36,262 bases of DNA from a virus. Where the stretch lies: positions 1-36,262 of the IMG/VR virus record IMGVR_UViG_3300046001_001167, one strand, 5' to 3'. Position 1 is the stretch's first letter; every line of letters begins with the position of its first letter. Both the position numbers and the translations under genes were made by a program. Positions 1 through 5,692 of the stretch are shown here, piece after piece. Below the pieces are notes generated by a model, which was given only the letters and a program-made list of their open reading frames with translations, did no database searches and had not been told where the DNA came from.

Positions 1-87
1 GACGCTTGGACGCACATCAGCATCAGCCCCTACCCTCGCCGTCAGGCGCTGATCATTGACCGCGCTGGGACTCGACCTTTCGCATAA
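1..87 (+). CDS. Endolysin (peptidase M15), 3' fragment
   Basis: The frame open from base 1 encodes the last 28 residues of the M15 peptidase that is complete at the other end of the window. It includes the metal-binding histidine in WTHIS. It is incomplete only because the linear window starts inside the gene, so it is not a pseudogene. Confidence 0.9.
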   Translation, partial: DAWTHISISPYPRRQALIIDRAGTRPFA

Positions 88-145
88 GCGCTCGGTACGC
101 CTCAATGGCGTCCTTGAGGTCGCACTGAAGCTGCTGAATCCGGTC
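1..145. repeat. Terminal direct repeat, left copy
   Basis: These 145 bases are identical to the last 145 bases of the window. They cover the 3' end of the endolysin gene and most of a small minus-strand gene. Because the repeat lies inside coding sequence, it looks more like the overlap of a circular or circularly permuted assembly than a packaged terminal repeat. P22-type phages package by headful and give such assemblies. Confidence 0.95.
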
Positions 146-226
146 GTCTTGCTCAACCATCTTTGCGTTCGCTTCTTGGGCGAACTGTGCTAGGTTTTCT
201 TGAGTCCAAGTTTTGAAGTTTGACAT
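53..226 (-). CDS. Small coiled-coil phage protein (57 aa)
   Basis: This 57-residue frame begins MSNFKTWTQENLAQF and is preceded by GGAAG five bases before the ATG, a good ribosome-binding site. The sequence is rich in Q, E, D and K and carries a heptad-like stretch (about residues 8-45), so a short coiled coil is likely. Its start overlaps the end of the zinc-ribbon gene by 74 bases in another frame. Its 3' end overlaps the convergent endolysin gene by 35 bases. It is the last gene of the leftward early operon. No function is recognised. Confidence 0.7.
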   Translation of the reverse strand: MSNFKTWTQENLAQFAQEANAKMVEQDDRIQQLQCDLKDAIEAYRALMRKVESQRGQ

Positions 227-341
227 GTTCTTCCGTTATGAATTTATGGCCGTTGCCGCACTCTCGGCGGCGTAGTGTATAGCCTTCCTTGTTTCGCGTG
301 TCGCTGACAGTTGTCCATGTGTTGCAAGTTGGGCACTTCAA
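153..341 (-). CDS. Zinc-ribbon protein (62 aa)
   Basis: A 62-residue protein starting at TTG. GAGGAG lies eight bases upstream and the start overlaps the previous stop codon as TTGA, so coupled translation is likely. The N terminus has MKCPTC followed by RRRECGNGHKF. The pattern C-x2-C, then C and H about 22-25 residues later, suggests a single zinc ribbon similar to the N-terminal ribbon of transcriptional regulators such as NrdR. It may bind nucleic acid or RNA polymerase. The C terminus is basic and probably disordered. The specific role is unknown. Confidence 0.75.
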   Translation of the reverse strand: MKCPTCNTWTTVSDTRNKEGYTLRRRECGNGHKFITEEHVKLQNLDSRKPSTVRPRSERKDG

Positions 342-970
342 GCGTTCTTCTCCTCAATCGTGTAAAACCAGTCATCGCCAGCGCTCCACTTGCGTGTGCC
401 GTCAACGGTGTAGAAGAACTTAAACGCTTGGAAGTCGGGGAACTTTGTCTCGGCGGGGATCAGGCTCTGGTCGTACCACAAGCAGCGGTTGTTGGGCTGG
501 CAGGCAAACTGACCATTGTCCAACATGATCCAGTTGAACGACTTGTGTTCTTCGGCCTGTTCGGTAAAGCCAGTGTCCAGCGCCATTTCATCAGCGCAGA
601 AGTCTACAGTGAACATGTACCGCCCAAAGTGCCACTGCTTGTCTTTGCCCAAGAATTTGACGCCTAGATTGCGTAGCCCGATCTTTTCCACGATGGTAAA
701 CCGATAGCCCATGCAGTCCCAAAGCTGGAGCGCATCAATCGGTAGGTCGCCGTAGTCATCCTTCCAGACATACGCATGGATGGGCAGCTTGTCGTACAAC
801 GCCCCGTAGTTGGGCAGTAGCGACTCAATGCGGAACACCTGGCCGCGCAGGGCTTTCAGGCTGACCCAGATGGCTGGCTCCAACTCGCCATGCCCCTTGG
901 TGAAGTTGTACAAAAACTCGCGCTTGACAAAGCATTTGATGGGTGGCAGCGATGCAATGATGTAGCTCAT
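338..970 (-). CDS. Conserved-looking phage protein of unknown function (210 aa)
   Basis: The ATG at 970 overlaps the upstream stop as ATGA, so I prefer it to an in-frame ATG eight codons earlier. The product is a 210-residue soluble protein rich in aromatic residues (many W, F and Y). It has no signal peptide, no membrane segment and no motif that I recognise. It is the largest protein of the leftward cassette apart from the helicase. The aromatic content and lack of low complexity suggest a compact globular fold. Its place among early genes suggests host takeover or replication support, but this is inference. Confidence 0.8.
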   Translation of the reverse strand: MSYIIASLPPIKCFVKREFLYNFTKGHGELEPAIWVSLKALRGQVFRIESLLPNYGALYDKLPIHAYVWKDDYGDLPIDALQLWDCMGYRFTIVEKIGLRNLGVKFLGKDKQWHFGRYMFTVDFCADEMALDTGFTEQAEEHKSFNWIMLDNGQFACQPNNRCLWYDQSLIPAETKFPDFQAFKFFYTVDGTRKWSAGDDWFYTIEEKNA

Positions 971-1272
971 GTGTTCCCCTGCGGTGGTGTGCATGTGTGA
1001 ATTGTGGTCGGGTCAGCAGTGCGCTTGCCGCACCTTGGGCAGAAGTTGCGCTCCTCTGGCTGTGCTGCGGGTGGATAGTTGTTGCTACTGCAAGCCACAC
1101 ATTCGTAAAGTACTGCTGCTTTGCATTCGGGGCAGGTAGGCTCCTGCTCTGGCTGTGCCGAGGCTTCTTTAATTGCCTTGATGGCTTCGTTTACATGGCG
1201 GTTTTGTGTGTACTGTAATTTCACAACATCAAGCGCCTCCAGCGCCAGCTTCAGTGCTTCGTCTTTAGTCAT
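967..1272 (-). CDS. Two-zinc-knuckle small phage protein (101 aa)
   Basis: A helical N terminus (about residues 1-40, with repeated ALxLALEAL and AIKAIKEA segments) is followed by two cysteine clusters. The first is C47-x2-C50 with C58-x2-C61; the second is C78-x2-C81 with H92 and C94. Each could bind one zinc ion. The start overlaps the upstream stop as ATGA. The layout resembles small early proteins common in phages of Proteobacteria, for which I know no established function. Interaction with nucleic acid or a host protein is possible. Confidence 0.8.
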   Translation of the reverse strand: MTKDEALKLALEALDVVKLQYTQNRHVNEAIKAIKEASAQPEQEPTCPECKAAVLYECVACSSNNYPPAAQPEERNFCPRCGKRTADPTTIHTCTPPQGNT

Positions 1273-1493
1273 GCTTGTCCCCTTGCTCGGATGGCATACG
1301 CACGATTTTCACAGGCTTGATCCCATGCGCTACTGTCCCAATCGGTTGCGTTGTTAATTCCGTCATCACACACCTTCGCACACGCCTCACGCTCTGCTGC
1401 TGCGACAAGGTCGGCAAACTTAAACATAGATTCGGCTGTTTCAAAACTTGCATTCGCCTCTCGCGCCATGCGGATGATGTCTTCTTGTTTCAT
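1269..1493 (-). CDS. Small phage protein, EACAKVC type (74 aa)
   Basis: The start at 1493 (MKQEDIIRMAREA) overlaps the upstream stop as ATGA; the longer open frame upstream belongs to the neighbouring gene's antisense space. The product is alpha-helical and contains AAAEREACAKVC near its middle and AIRARGQ at the C terminus. That combination recurs in many small proteins of Proteobacteria phages. No enzymatic motif or membrane segment is visible. The function is unknown. Confidence 0.8.
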   Translation of the reverse strand: MKQEDIIRMAREANASFETAESMFKFADLVAAAEREACAKVCDDGINNATDWDSSAWDQACENRAYAIRARGQA

Positions 1494-1744
1494 ATCAGTA
1501 AACTCCAAATCCAAACGCCAGTGAAGAACAGCGCCAAGCAGATCGTCAACAGCACTGCAAAAATACACCAGAGCATGAACGCGCCAATCTTGTGCCATGT
1601 GTCCGACACCGGCTCGATGTCCTCCGGCACCACGGGCCACGGCCTAACCTTGCGGGTTTCTAGTTCCGCATCTGTGAATTGGCAACTCCACAAGCACTGT
1701 GGGCTATGGGGGCAAATTCCCCCTGCATCGCATGTTCTGTTCAT
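1490..1744 (-). CDS. Cysteine-rich N terminus with C-terminal membrane segment (84 aa)
   Basis: The N-terminal 21 residues carry four cysteines (C5, C11, C17, C21) and a histidine, a possible metal site. Residues about 52-82 are strongly hydrophobic (GAFMLWCIFAVLLTICLALF) and predict one long or two short membrane helices. Translation is coupled to both neighbours through ATGA overlaps. This is a tail-anchored inner-membrane protein of the early cassette. Superinfection exclusion or a membrane takeover role would fit but cannot be shown from sequence. Confidence 0.75.
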   Translation of the reverse strand: MNRTCDAGGICPHSPQCLWSCQFTDAELETRKVRPWPVVPEDIEPVSDTWHKIGAFMLWCIFAVLLTICLALFFTGVWIWSLLI

Positions 1745-1947
1745 GTTGGCTCCTCAGTTTTACCCAAGTACGCCTTCAGGCGCTTGACTCGGTTCTTGTT
1801 ATAAGTCACCATCGACTGCGCGTACTCGACGCCTGTTTCAGCCCTCAACAAATCATGTTCGGCATGGATTAGTTCATGCGCTATAGCTTGTGCTGGCGTC
1901 ACCGTCTTCAACATTAGCCTCAACTCTGTCCATAGGTACTTGATCAT
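1741..1947 (-). CDS. Small helical phage protein (68 aa)
   Basis: A 68-residue helical protein with ATGA overlaps on both sides. The middle and C terminus (EYAQSMVTYNKNRVKRL) form a basic amphipathic helix. A HELIH pentapeptide at residues 24-28 resembles the HExxH zinc-protease motif, but the protein is far too short for a protease fold and the surroundings look like a simple helical hairpin. The function is unknown. Its neighbours are an equally small helical gene and a membrane protein. Confidence 0.75.
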   Translation of the reverse strand: MIKYLWTELRLMLKTVTPAQAIAHELIHAEHDLLRAETGVEYAQSMVTYNKNRVKRLKAYLGKTEEPT

Positions 1948-2135
1948 GGTTGCTTTGCCTCCTGTAGTAGTTCGATCCGTTCGCGGCTGACCCGCAGCGT
2001 GTTGTAGCGTTGGTGCAGGCGCTGCAAGACCGACACGCGGCGCTGGTTCTTGCGCTCCTCGGTCAACATCTCCAGCACCCGCGCCTCGTCCAGCGTCCGC
2101 AGTTCTGCGTTAAGACTTCGCCATGTGTTTGTCAA
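1944..2135 (-). CDS. Small basic helical phage protein (63 aa)
   Basis: The frame starts at TTG, with GGAG seven bases upstream inside the end of the previous gene, which it overlaps by 26 bases. The product is charged, arginine-rich and entirely helical in character (ELRTLDEARVLEMLTEER, then QRLHQRYNTLRVSRER). No cysteine cluster or membrane segment is present. It resembles short coiled-coil proteins of phage early regions. It could be an RNA- or protein-binding adaptor, but that is not supported by a motif. Confidence 0.7.
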   Translation of the reverse strand: MTNTWRSLNAELRTLDEARVLEMLTEERKNQRRVSVLQRLHQRYNTLRVSRERIELLQEAKQP

Positions 2136-2271
2136 TTTTGTACTCCAGTTGAATAATCGTTTTTGTTAATCTGAAGACAGTTCGCACCGCCGCGTTTGCT
2201 TCCCTGTCCCGTATCTTTAACTCAGCCCGCGCCGCCTTTAGCTGCGCCTTCCATAAATCAATCCGTCTCAT
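2110..2271 (-). CDS. Small basic helical phage protein (53 aa)
   Basis: The ATG at 2271 overlaps the helicase stop codon as ATGA, so the 53-residue reading (MRRIDLWKAQLKAAR) is chosen over a longer frame starting upstream. It is rich in K, R, A and E and likely forms one long amphipathic helix. It is probably translated by ribosomes that finish the helicase. No known family is recognised, but the tight coupling suggests a helicase partner. Confidence 0.7.
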   Translation of the reverse strand: MRRIDLWKAQLKAARAELKIRDREANAAVRTVFRLTKTIIQLEYKIDKHMAKS

Positions 2272-3548
2272 TTCAAAGCCTCCAATGCAATGTCCGACAA
2301 TGTGCGCTTGTCGTGTAGCGCGCCCCAAATCTTCTCGTCAACCGTCTTGTGCGTCAGCAAGATGTAGCACCAGACCGCATTCTTCTGGCCGCTGCGGTGC
2401 AGCCGCCCGATGGTCTGCTCGTAGAGTTCTAACGACCACGGCAGCGACAAGAACACGATGTGGTGCCCGCCGTGCTGTAGGTTGAGGCCGTGGCCGGCTG
2501 ACTTCGGATGCACCAGCAGCAACTCGACCTGGCCGGCGTTCCAGCGCTCAATGGCGCTCTCGTCGTCCAGCGTCTGCGCGTGCGGAAACCGGCGCTTGAG
2601 TTCGGCCAGTTCTTCTTTGTACTGGTACACGACAATCGTGTTGGCCCGCTGGTTCTCGGCCAGCAAGTCCTCCAGCCGGTCAAACTTGTGCGGCGATAGC
2701 CAAACGGGGCCATTGTCGGTGTACAGAAACCCGCTGGCCATCTGTTGCAGCTTCTGCGTCACGACAGCCGCGTTGACGGCCACCACATCGTTCAGCACAA
2801 AGTCTTTCTTCATGGTGTTGTAATCAAGCATGTCCATGTCGCAGCGCAACTCGACCGTGTTTAGCGGCGGCAACTTGTCTTTGTAGTCGCCTGGCTCCAG
2901 TAGGTAGGTGGCCGGCTTGATGCGCTCCATGACTTGCGCCAGTGAGCCAGGGCGCGGCGCCCAATCGCCGTACTCTTTGTTGATCAGGATGAAGTACTGC
3001 TGCTGGAACGCGCCCTTTGACCGCCCCAATAGACTTTGATCAACGATCTTGCACTGGCCGAACACGTCCTCCAAGCCGTTGCTGGTGAAGCTGCCGGTCA
3101 AGCCCCAGCGGATGTTGATCTTGTCGATGACCTTGTTCAGCGCCTTGAACCGCGCGCCTGACGGGTTCTTCAGCTTGGTCAACTCGTCGTAGACGATGCC
3201 GTCAATGTGCGCTAGGTTCTGTGTCGCCAGCCACTGGATGTTGTCGTAGTTAGTCACGATGATCTGCGCGCCGCCGCCGAGCGCTGCTGCCCGTTGCGCC
3301 GGTGTGCCCACCGCCACGGCCAGCGTGATGTTAGGCGCCCATTTGGGCTGCTCGACCGGCCACACGTCCGTGCAGACGCGCTTGGGCGCCAACACTAAGA
3401 AGCGCTCGACCACACCCGCCTCTAGCATGTCTTGCATGGCTGTGAGCGTGATGGCCGTCTTGCCCGCGCCCACTGGCGCCAAGATCATGGCGCGGTCGTG
3501 TTCGTACAGGAAGTCAGCCGCCTGTTCTTGGTAGTCACGCAACTTCAT
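2268..3548 (-). CDS. SNF2-type superfamily 2 DEAD-like helicase (426 aa)
   Basis: An ATP-dependent DNA translocase. Visible motifs, in order, are LRDYQ (Q-like) at the N terminus, Walker A PVGAGKT with K30, motif II YDEL (DE-L rather than DEAH), LTGSFTSN (motif III), HGLNLQHGG (motif V) and QTIGRLHRSGQ (motif VI). Both RecA-like lobes are present and the length is that of a minimal SNF2 core without accessory domains. I chose the ATG at 3548 because GGGTGG lies just upstream; an ATG four codons earlier lacks a site. The gene overlaps the VRR-NUC gene by 14 bases, so helicase and nuclease are probably made together and may act jointly on branched or host DNA. Confidence 0.92.
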   Translation of the reverse strand: MKLRDYQEQAADFLYEHDRAMILAPVGAGKTAITLTAMQDMLEAGVVERFLVLAPKRVCTDVWPVEQPKWAPNITLAVAVGTPAQRAAALGGGAQIIVTNYDNIQWLATQNLAHIDGIVYDELTKLKNPSGARFKALNKVIDKINIRWGLTGSFTSNGLEDVFGQCKIVDQSLLGRSKGAFQQQYFILINKEYGDWAPRPGSLAQVMERIKPATYLLEPGDYKDKLPPLNTVELRCDMDMLDYNTMKKDFVLNDVVAVNAAVVTQKLQQMASGFLYTDNGPVWLSPHKFDRLEDLLAENQRANTIVVYQYKEELAELKRRFPHAQTLDDESAIERWNAGQVELLLVHPKSAGHGLNLQHGGHHIVFLSLPWSLELYEQTIGRLHRSGQKNAVWCYILLTHKTVDEKIWGALHDKRTLSDIALEALK

Positions 3549-3810
3549 TAAGCCACCCATTGATTTGTTCTTTGTTCCATAGGCATACGTAGTTCTGTTT
3601 CATGCGTGCCATGTCCGACATGAAAACTTTCTGCAAGGGCGACAGCCTGCCGCCTTCGGTCTTGACCTCAACAAACCATGTCTGGCCGTCTGGTAAGCAA
3701 ACGATGCGGTCAGCCACACCACGGTGCGCGGGGCTGGTGAATTTGTAAGCTACACCGCCAATCGCTTTGACACGATCAACAAGGTAGCGTTCGATTTGTT
3801 TTTCAAGCAT
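3535..3810 (-). CDS. VRR-NUC domain nuclease (91 aa)
   Basis: A single-domain PD-(D/E)xK nuclease. The catalytic pattern is visible as GVADRI (D34), WFVEVK (E48 and K50) and LSPLQ (Q60), the arrangement of the VRR-NUC family. Phage members are stand-alone domains of about 90-100 residues, as here. The family is linked to cutting branched DNA such as replication or recombination intermediates. It is the first gene of the leftward operon and overlaps the SNF2 helicase gene, a pairing known in phages. Metal-dependent endonuclease activity is inferred from the intact motif. Confidence 0.92.
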   Translation of the reverse strand: MLEKQIERYLVDRVKAIGGVAYKFTSPAHRGVADRIVCLPDGQTWFVEVKTEGGRLSPLQKVFMSDMARMKQNYVCLWNKEQINGWLNEVA

Positions 3811-3878
3811 GTAAAAAAGTTTAGCACACTTTTATTTTTTATGCTACACTGAACGCCTCATCAACTAAAGGACAGTAC
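3811..3878. promoter_or_regulatory. Divergent early promoter region
   Basis: This AT-rich 68-bp gap separates the heads of the leftward and rightward early operons. On the plus strand TTAGCA (3821-3826) and TACACT (3845-3850), 18 bases apart, fit a sigma-70-like promoter. AGTTTAGCAC and ATGCTACACT form an imperfect inverted repeat (8 of 10), so the leftward promoter mirrors the rightward one. The plus-strand gene has a weak Shine-Dalgarno site (AAAGGA) 11 bases before its ATG. Confidence 0.55.
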
Positions 3879-4976
3879 ATGCAACACTCAAAGATCGTAG
3901 GCGGTAGCACCGCCAAGCGCGTCATCAACTGCCCCGGCTCAGTGGCCTTGGTAGCCGAGATGCCGCCGCAGCCCAGTAGCAGCTACGCCGAAGAAGGCAC
4001 ACTACTGCACGATGAGATCAGCCGCTTTTTAGGTGATCTCGACTACAGGTTTACTTGCAGCCAAGAACTTATTCAAGACAAACTCTGGCCCGCCTTAGAC
4101 TTGCTTGATGAAATAGACCCCGACAAGACGATGGAATACGCAGTCGAAACCCGTGTCGGCTTTGGTGATCTGCTGCCAGGTGTCTTTGGCTCGACCGACC
4201 TCATGGGCCGCATCGGCAACAAGGCGATCATTCTGGATTGGAAGTTTGGCGCTGGCGTGCCGGTGCCCGCCGAGGAGAACGAGCAGCTTATGTTCTACGC
4301 TGCTGCTGCCATGCGTACGCCCGAGGCGAAGTGGGTGTTTGATGGCGCAACAGAAGTTGAGTTGGTCATCATTCAGCCACCTACCATTAAGCGCTGGACG
4401 ACCACCATTGAGCGCATCAAGCAATTCGAGCAAACCCTTATAAGGGCTGTCAAGATTGCAGAGCAGCCTGACGCGCCCCTGAAGAACGGCGACCACTGCC
4501 GCTGGTGCGCGGCCAAGCCAGTGTGCCCCGTGATGACTGGCGCCGTTGATAGGGCCGTTGCAATTAAGATGGATAAGATCGACGTTGACAAGATCGGCGC
4601 GTATCTACACAATGCAGACCTCTTGGAAGCGTGGATCAAAGACCTTCGCACTTTGGCCGAGGAGATGATGAAGAAGGGCAAGCCCGTTACGGGCTGGAAA
4701 GTAGTGCCTAAGCGTGCGACAAGATCGTGGGTCAAGGAAGAAGACGCGGTGCATTGGCTTGACGGCAAAGGTTTCGAGTCCAAAGACATCTACAGCAAAG
4801 AATTACTCAGCCCTGCTCAAATGGAGAAGTTGCTGAAAAAGAGCAAGTTGACACTGCCGCCCGAACTTGTGGTGGCGGTGTCTTCAGGCACCACAATTGC
4901 ACCGGAGAGCGATCCTCGGCCAGCAGTTGTACTAATCGGGCAGCAGTTAAACGCCGCTCTTTCTAAATTAATGTAA
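3879..4976 (+). CDS. DUF2800, Cas4/RecB-like PD-(D/E)xK nuclease with Fe-S cysteines (365 aa)
   Basis: The N terminus has C18 (INCPGS) and EEGTLLHD (H44). TDLMG (D107), ILDWKFG (D120, K122) and EQLMFY (Q136) give the RecB-type nuclease core. HCRWC with a further CPV supplies C207, C210 and C216, completing the C-x~190-C-x2-C-x5-C arrangement that binds a 4Fe-4S cluster in Cas4 and AddB proteins. This matches the DUF2800 family found beside phage polymerases. It is the first gene of the rightward operon and lies opposite the VRR-NUC gene. The likely role is DNA end processing in phage replication or recombination. Confidence 0.9.
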   Translation: MQHSKIVGGSTAKRVINCPGSVALVAEMPPQPSSSYAEEGTLLHDEISRFLGDLDYRFTCSQELIQDKLWPALDLLDEIDPDKTMEYAVETRVGFGDLLPGVFGSTDLMGRIGNKAIILDWKFGAGVPVPAEENEQLMFYAAAAMRTPEAKWVFDGATEVELVIIQPPTIKRWTTTIERIKQFEQTLIRAVKIAEQPDAPLKNGDHCRWCAAKPVCPVMTGAVDRAVAIKMDKIDVDKIGAYLHNADLLEAWIKDLRTLAEEMMKKGKPVTGWKVVPKRATRSWVKEEDAVHWLDGKGFESKDIYSKELLSPAQMEKLLKKSKLTLPPELVVAVSSGTTIAPESDPRPAVVLIGQQLNAALSKLM

Positions 4977-4986
4977 AGGTAAAATC

Positions 4987-5652
4987 ATGTCACTGACCGT
5001 TTTCAAATCCGCTGGCCTTCCAGCAGTCTCCTCCCTCGCTACTTCCCTGCGTTCTATCGCCACTGATGTTGGCCCAGCCGGCGTTGTCATCCTCAAGATG
5101 GATAAGACCGGGCATTGGGTGTTCGGTGCCGATCAGACCGAAGTCGAAGATGACGCCACATGGGCCGTCAATCCTTTCTCGTTTGTCCACGGCTTCATCG
5201 CTTGGGGTGACGGCGAAGTGCTTGGCGAGAAGATGGCAAGCGTTAGCCAGCCACTGCCTGAACTTGACATTGCACCGCCTAGCGCCAAAAAGGGCTGGGA
5301 GACGCAAGTCGGCATGTCGCTCAAGTGCTTGACCGGCGAAGACAAGGGCATGGAAGCGCGGTTCACCACCACATCCGTGGGCGGCAAGCGCGCCGTGCAA
5401 GCCTTGGCAGTTGCCTTGGCCGAACAAGTCGAGAAGGATCAGACCAAGCCTGTGGCCATCGTCAAGCTGAAGAAAGACCACTACGCGCACAAGTCCTACG
5501 GCAAGATTTACACGCCGGTCTTTAGCGTGGTCGAGTGGGTCGGCATGGACGCCGATGCTGAAGTAGAGCAAACGCCTGAAAGCGCGTTGACTGCTAGCGT
5601 AGTGGCTGATGAAGCCCCTGCGCCAGCCGGACGCCGCCGCCGCGCAGCGTAA
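4987..5652 (+). CDS. Unrecognised replication-block protein (221 aa)
   Basis: A 221-residue soluble protein, ten bases after the DUF2800 gene, with AAAGGT upstream of its ATG. I recognise no catalytic motif. The middle part alternates short beta-like stretches with charged loops (residues about 30-190); the C terminus is a flexible A/E/P-rich tail ending in RRRRAA. In phages with the DUF2800-PolA-SNF2-VRR-NUC set, the gene at this position is often a single-stranded-DNA-binding protein (DUF2815 type). By position this one may do that job, though I cannot match it to the family by sequence. Confidence 0.8.
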   Translation: MSLTVFKSAGLPAVSSLATSLRSIATDVGPAGVVILKMDKTGHWVFGADQTEVEDDATWAVNPFSFVHGFIAWGDGEVLGEKMASVSQPLPELDIAPPSAKKGWETQVGMSLKCLTGEDKGMEARFTTTSVGGKRAVQALAVALAEQVEKDQTKPVAIVKLKKDHYAHKSYGKIYTPVFSVVEWVGMDADAEVEQTPESALTASVVADEAPAPAGRRRRAA

Positions 5653-5662
5653 GCCTTTCCTG

Positions 5663-5686
5663 ATGCCCATTCGCAAGAGTGGGCAT
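5663..5686. other. Inverted repeat between 221-aa gene and polymerase gene
   Basis: ATGCCCA (5663-5669) and TGGGCAT (5680-5686) form a perfect 7-bp stem with a 10-base loop, just before the polymerase start at 5693. No T-run follows, so it is not a normal terminator. It would sit close to the polymerase ribosome-binding site and could modulate its translation. Confidence 0.4.
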
Positions 5687-5692
5687 TGGAAA

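Noticed and set aside
824-1218. Plus-strand and alternative minus-strand frames over the cysteine-rich early genes
   Set aside because: They overlap genes joined by ATGA overlaps and have no ribosome sites. They are treated as shadows.
1741-1947. HExxH zinc protease in the 68-aa protein
   Set aside because: HELIH occurs, but the protein is too short and lacks further ligands. The motif likely arises by chance in an amphipathic helix.
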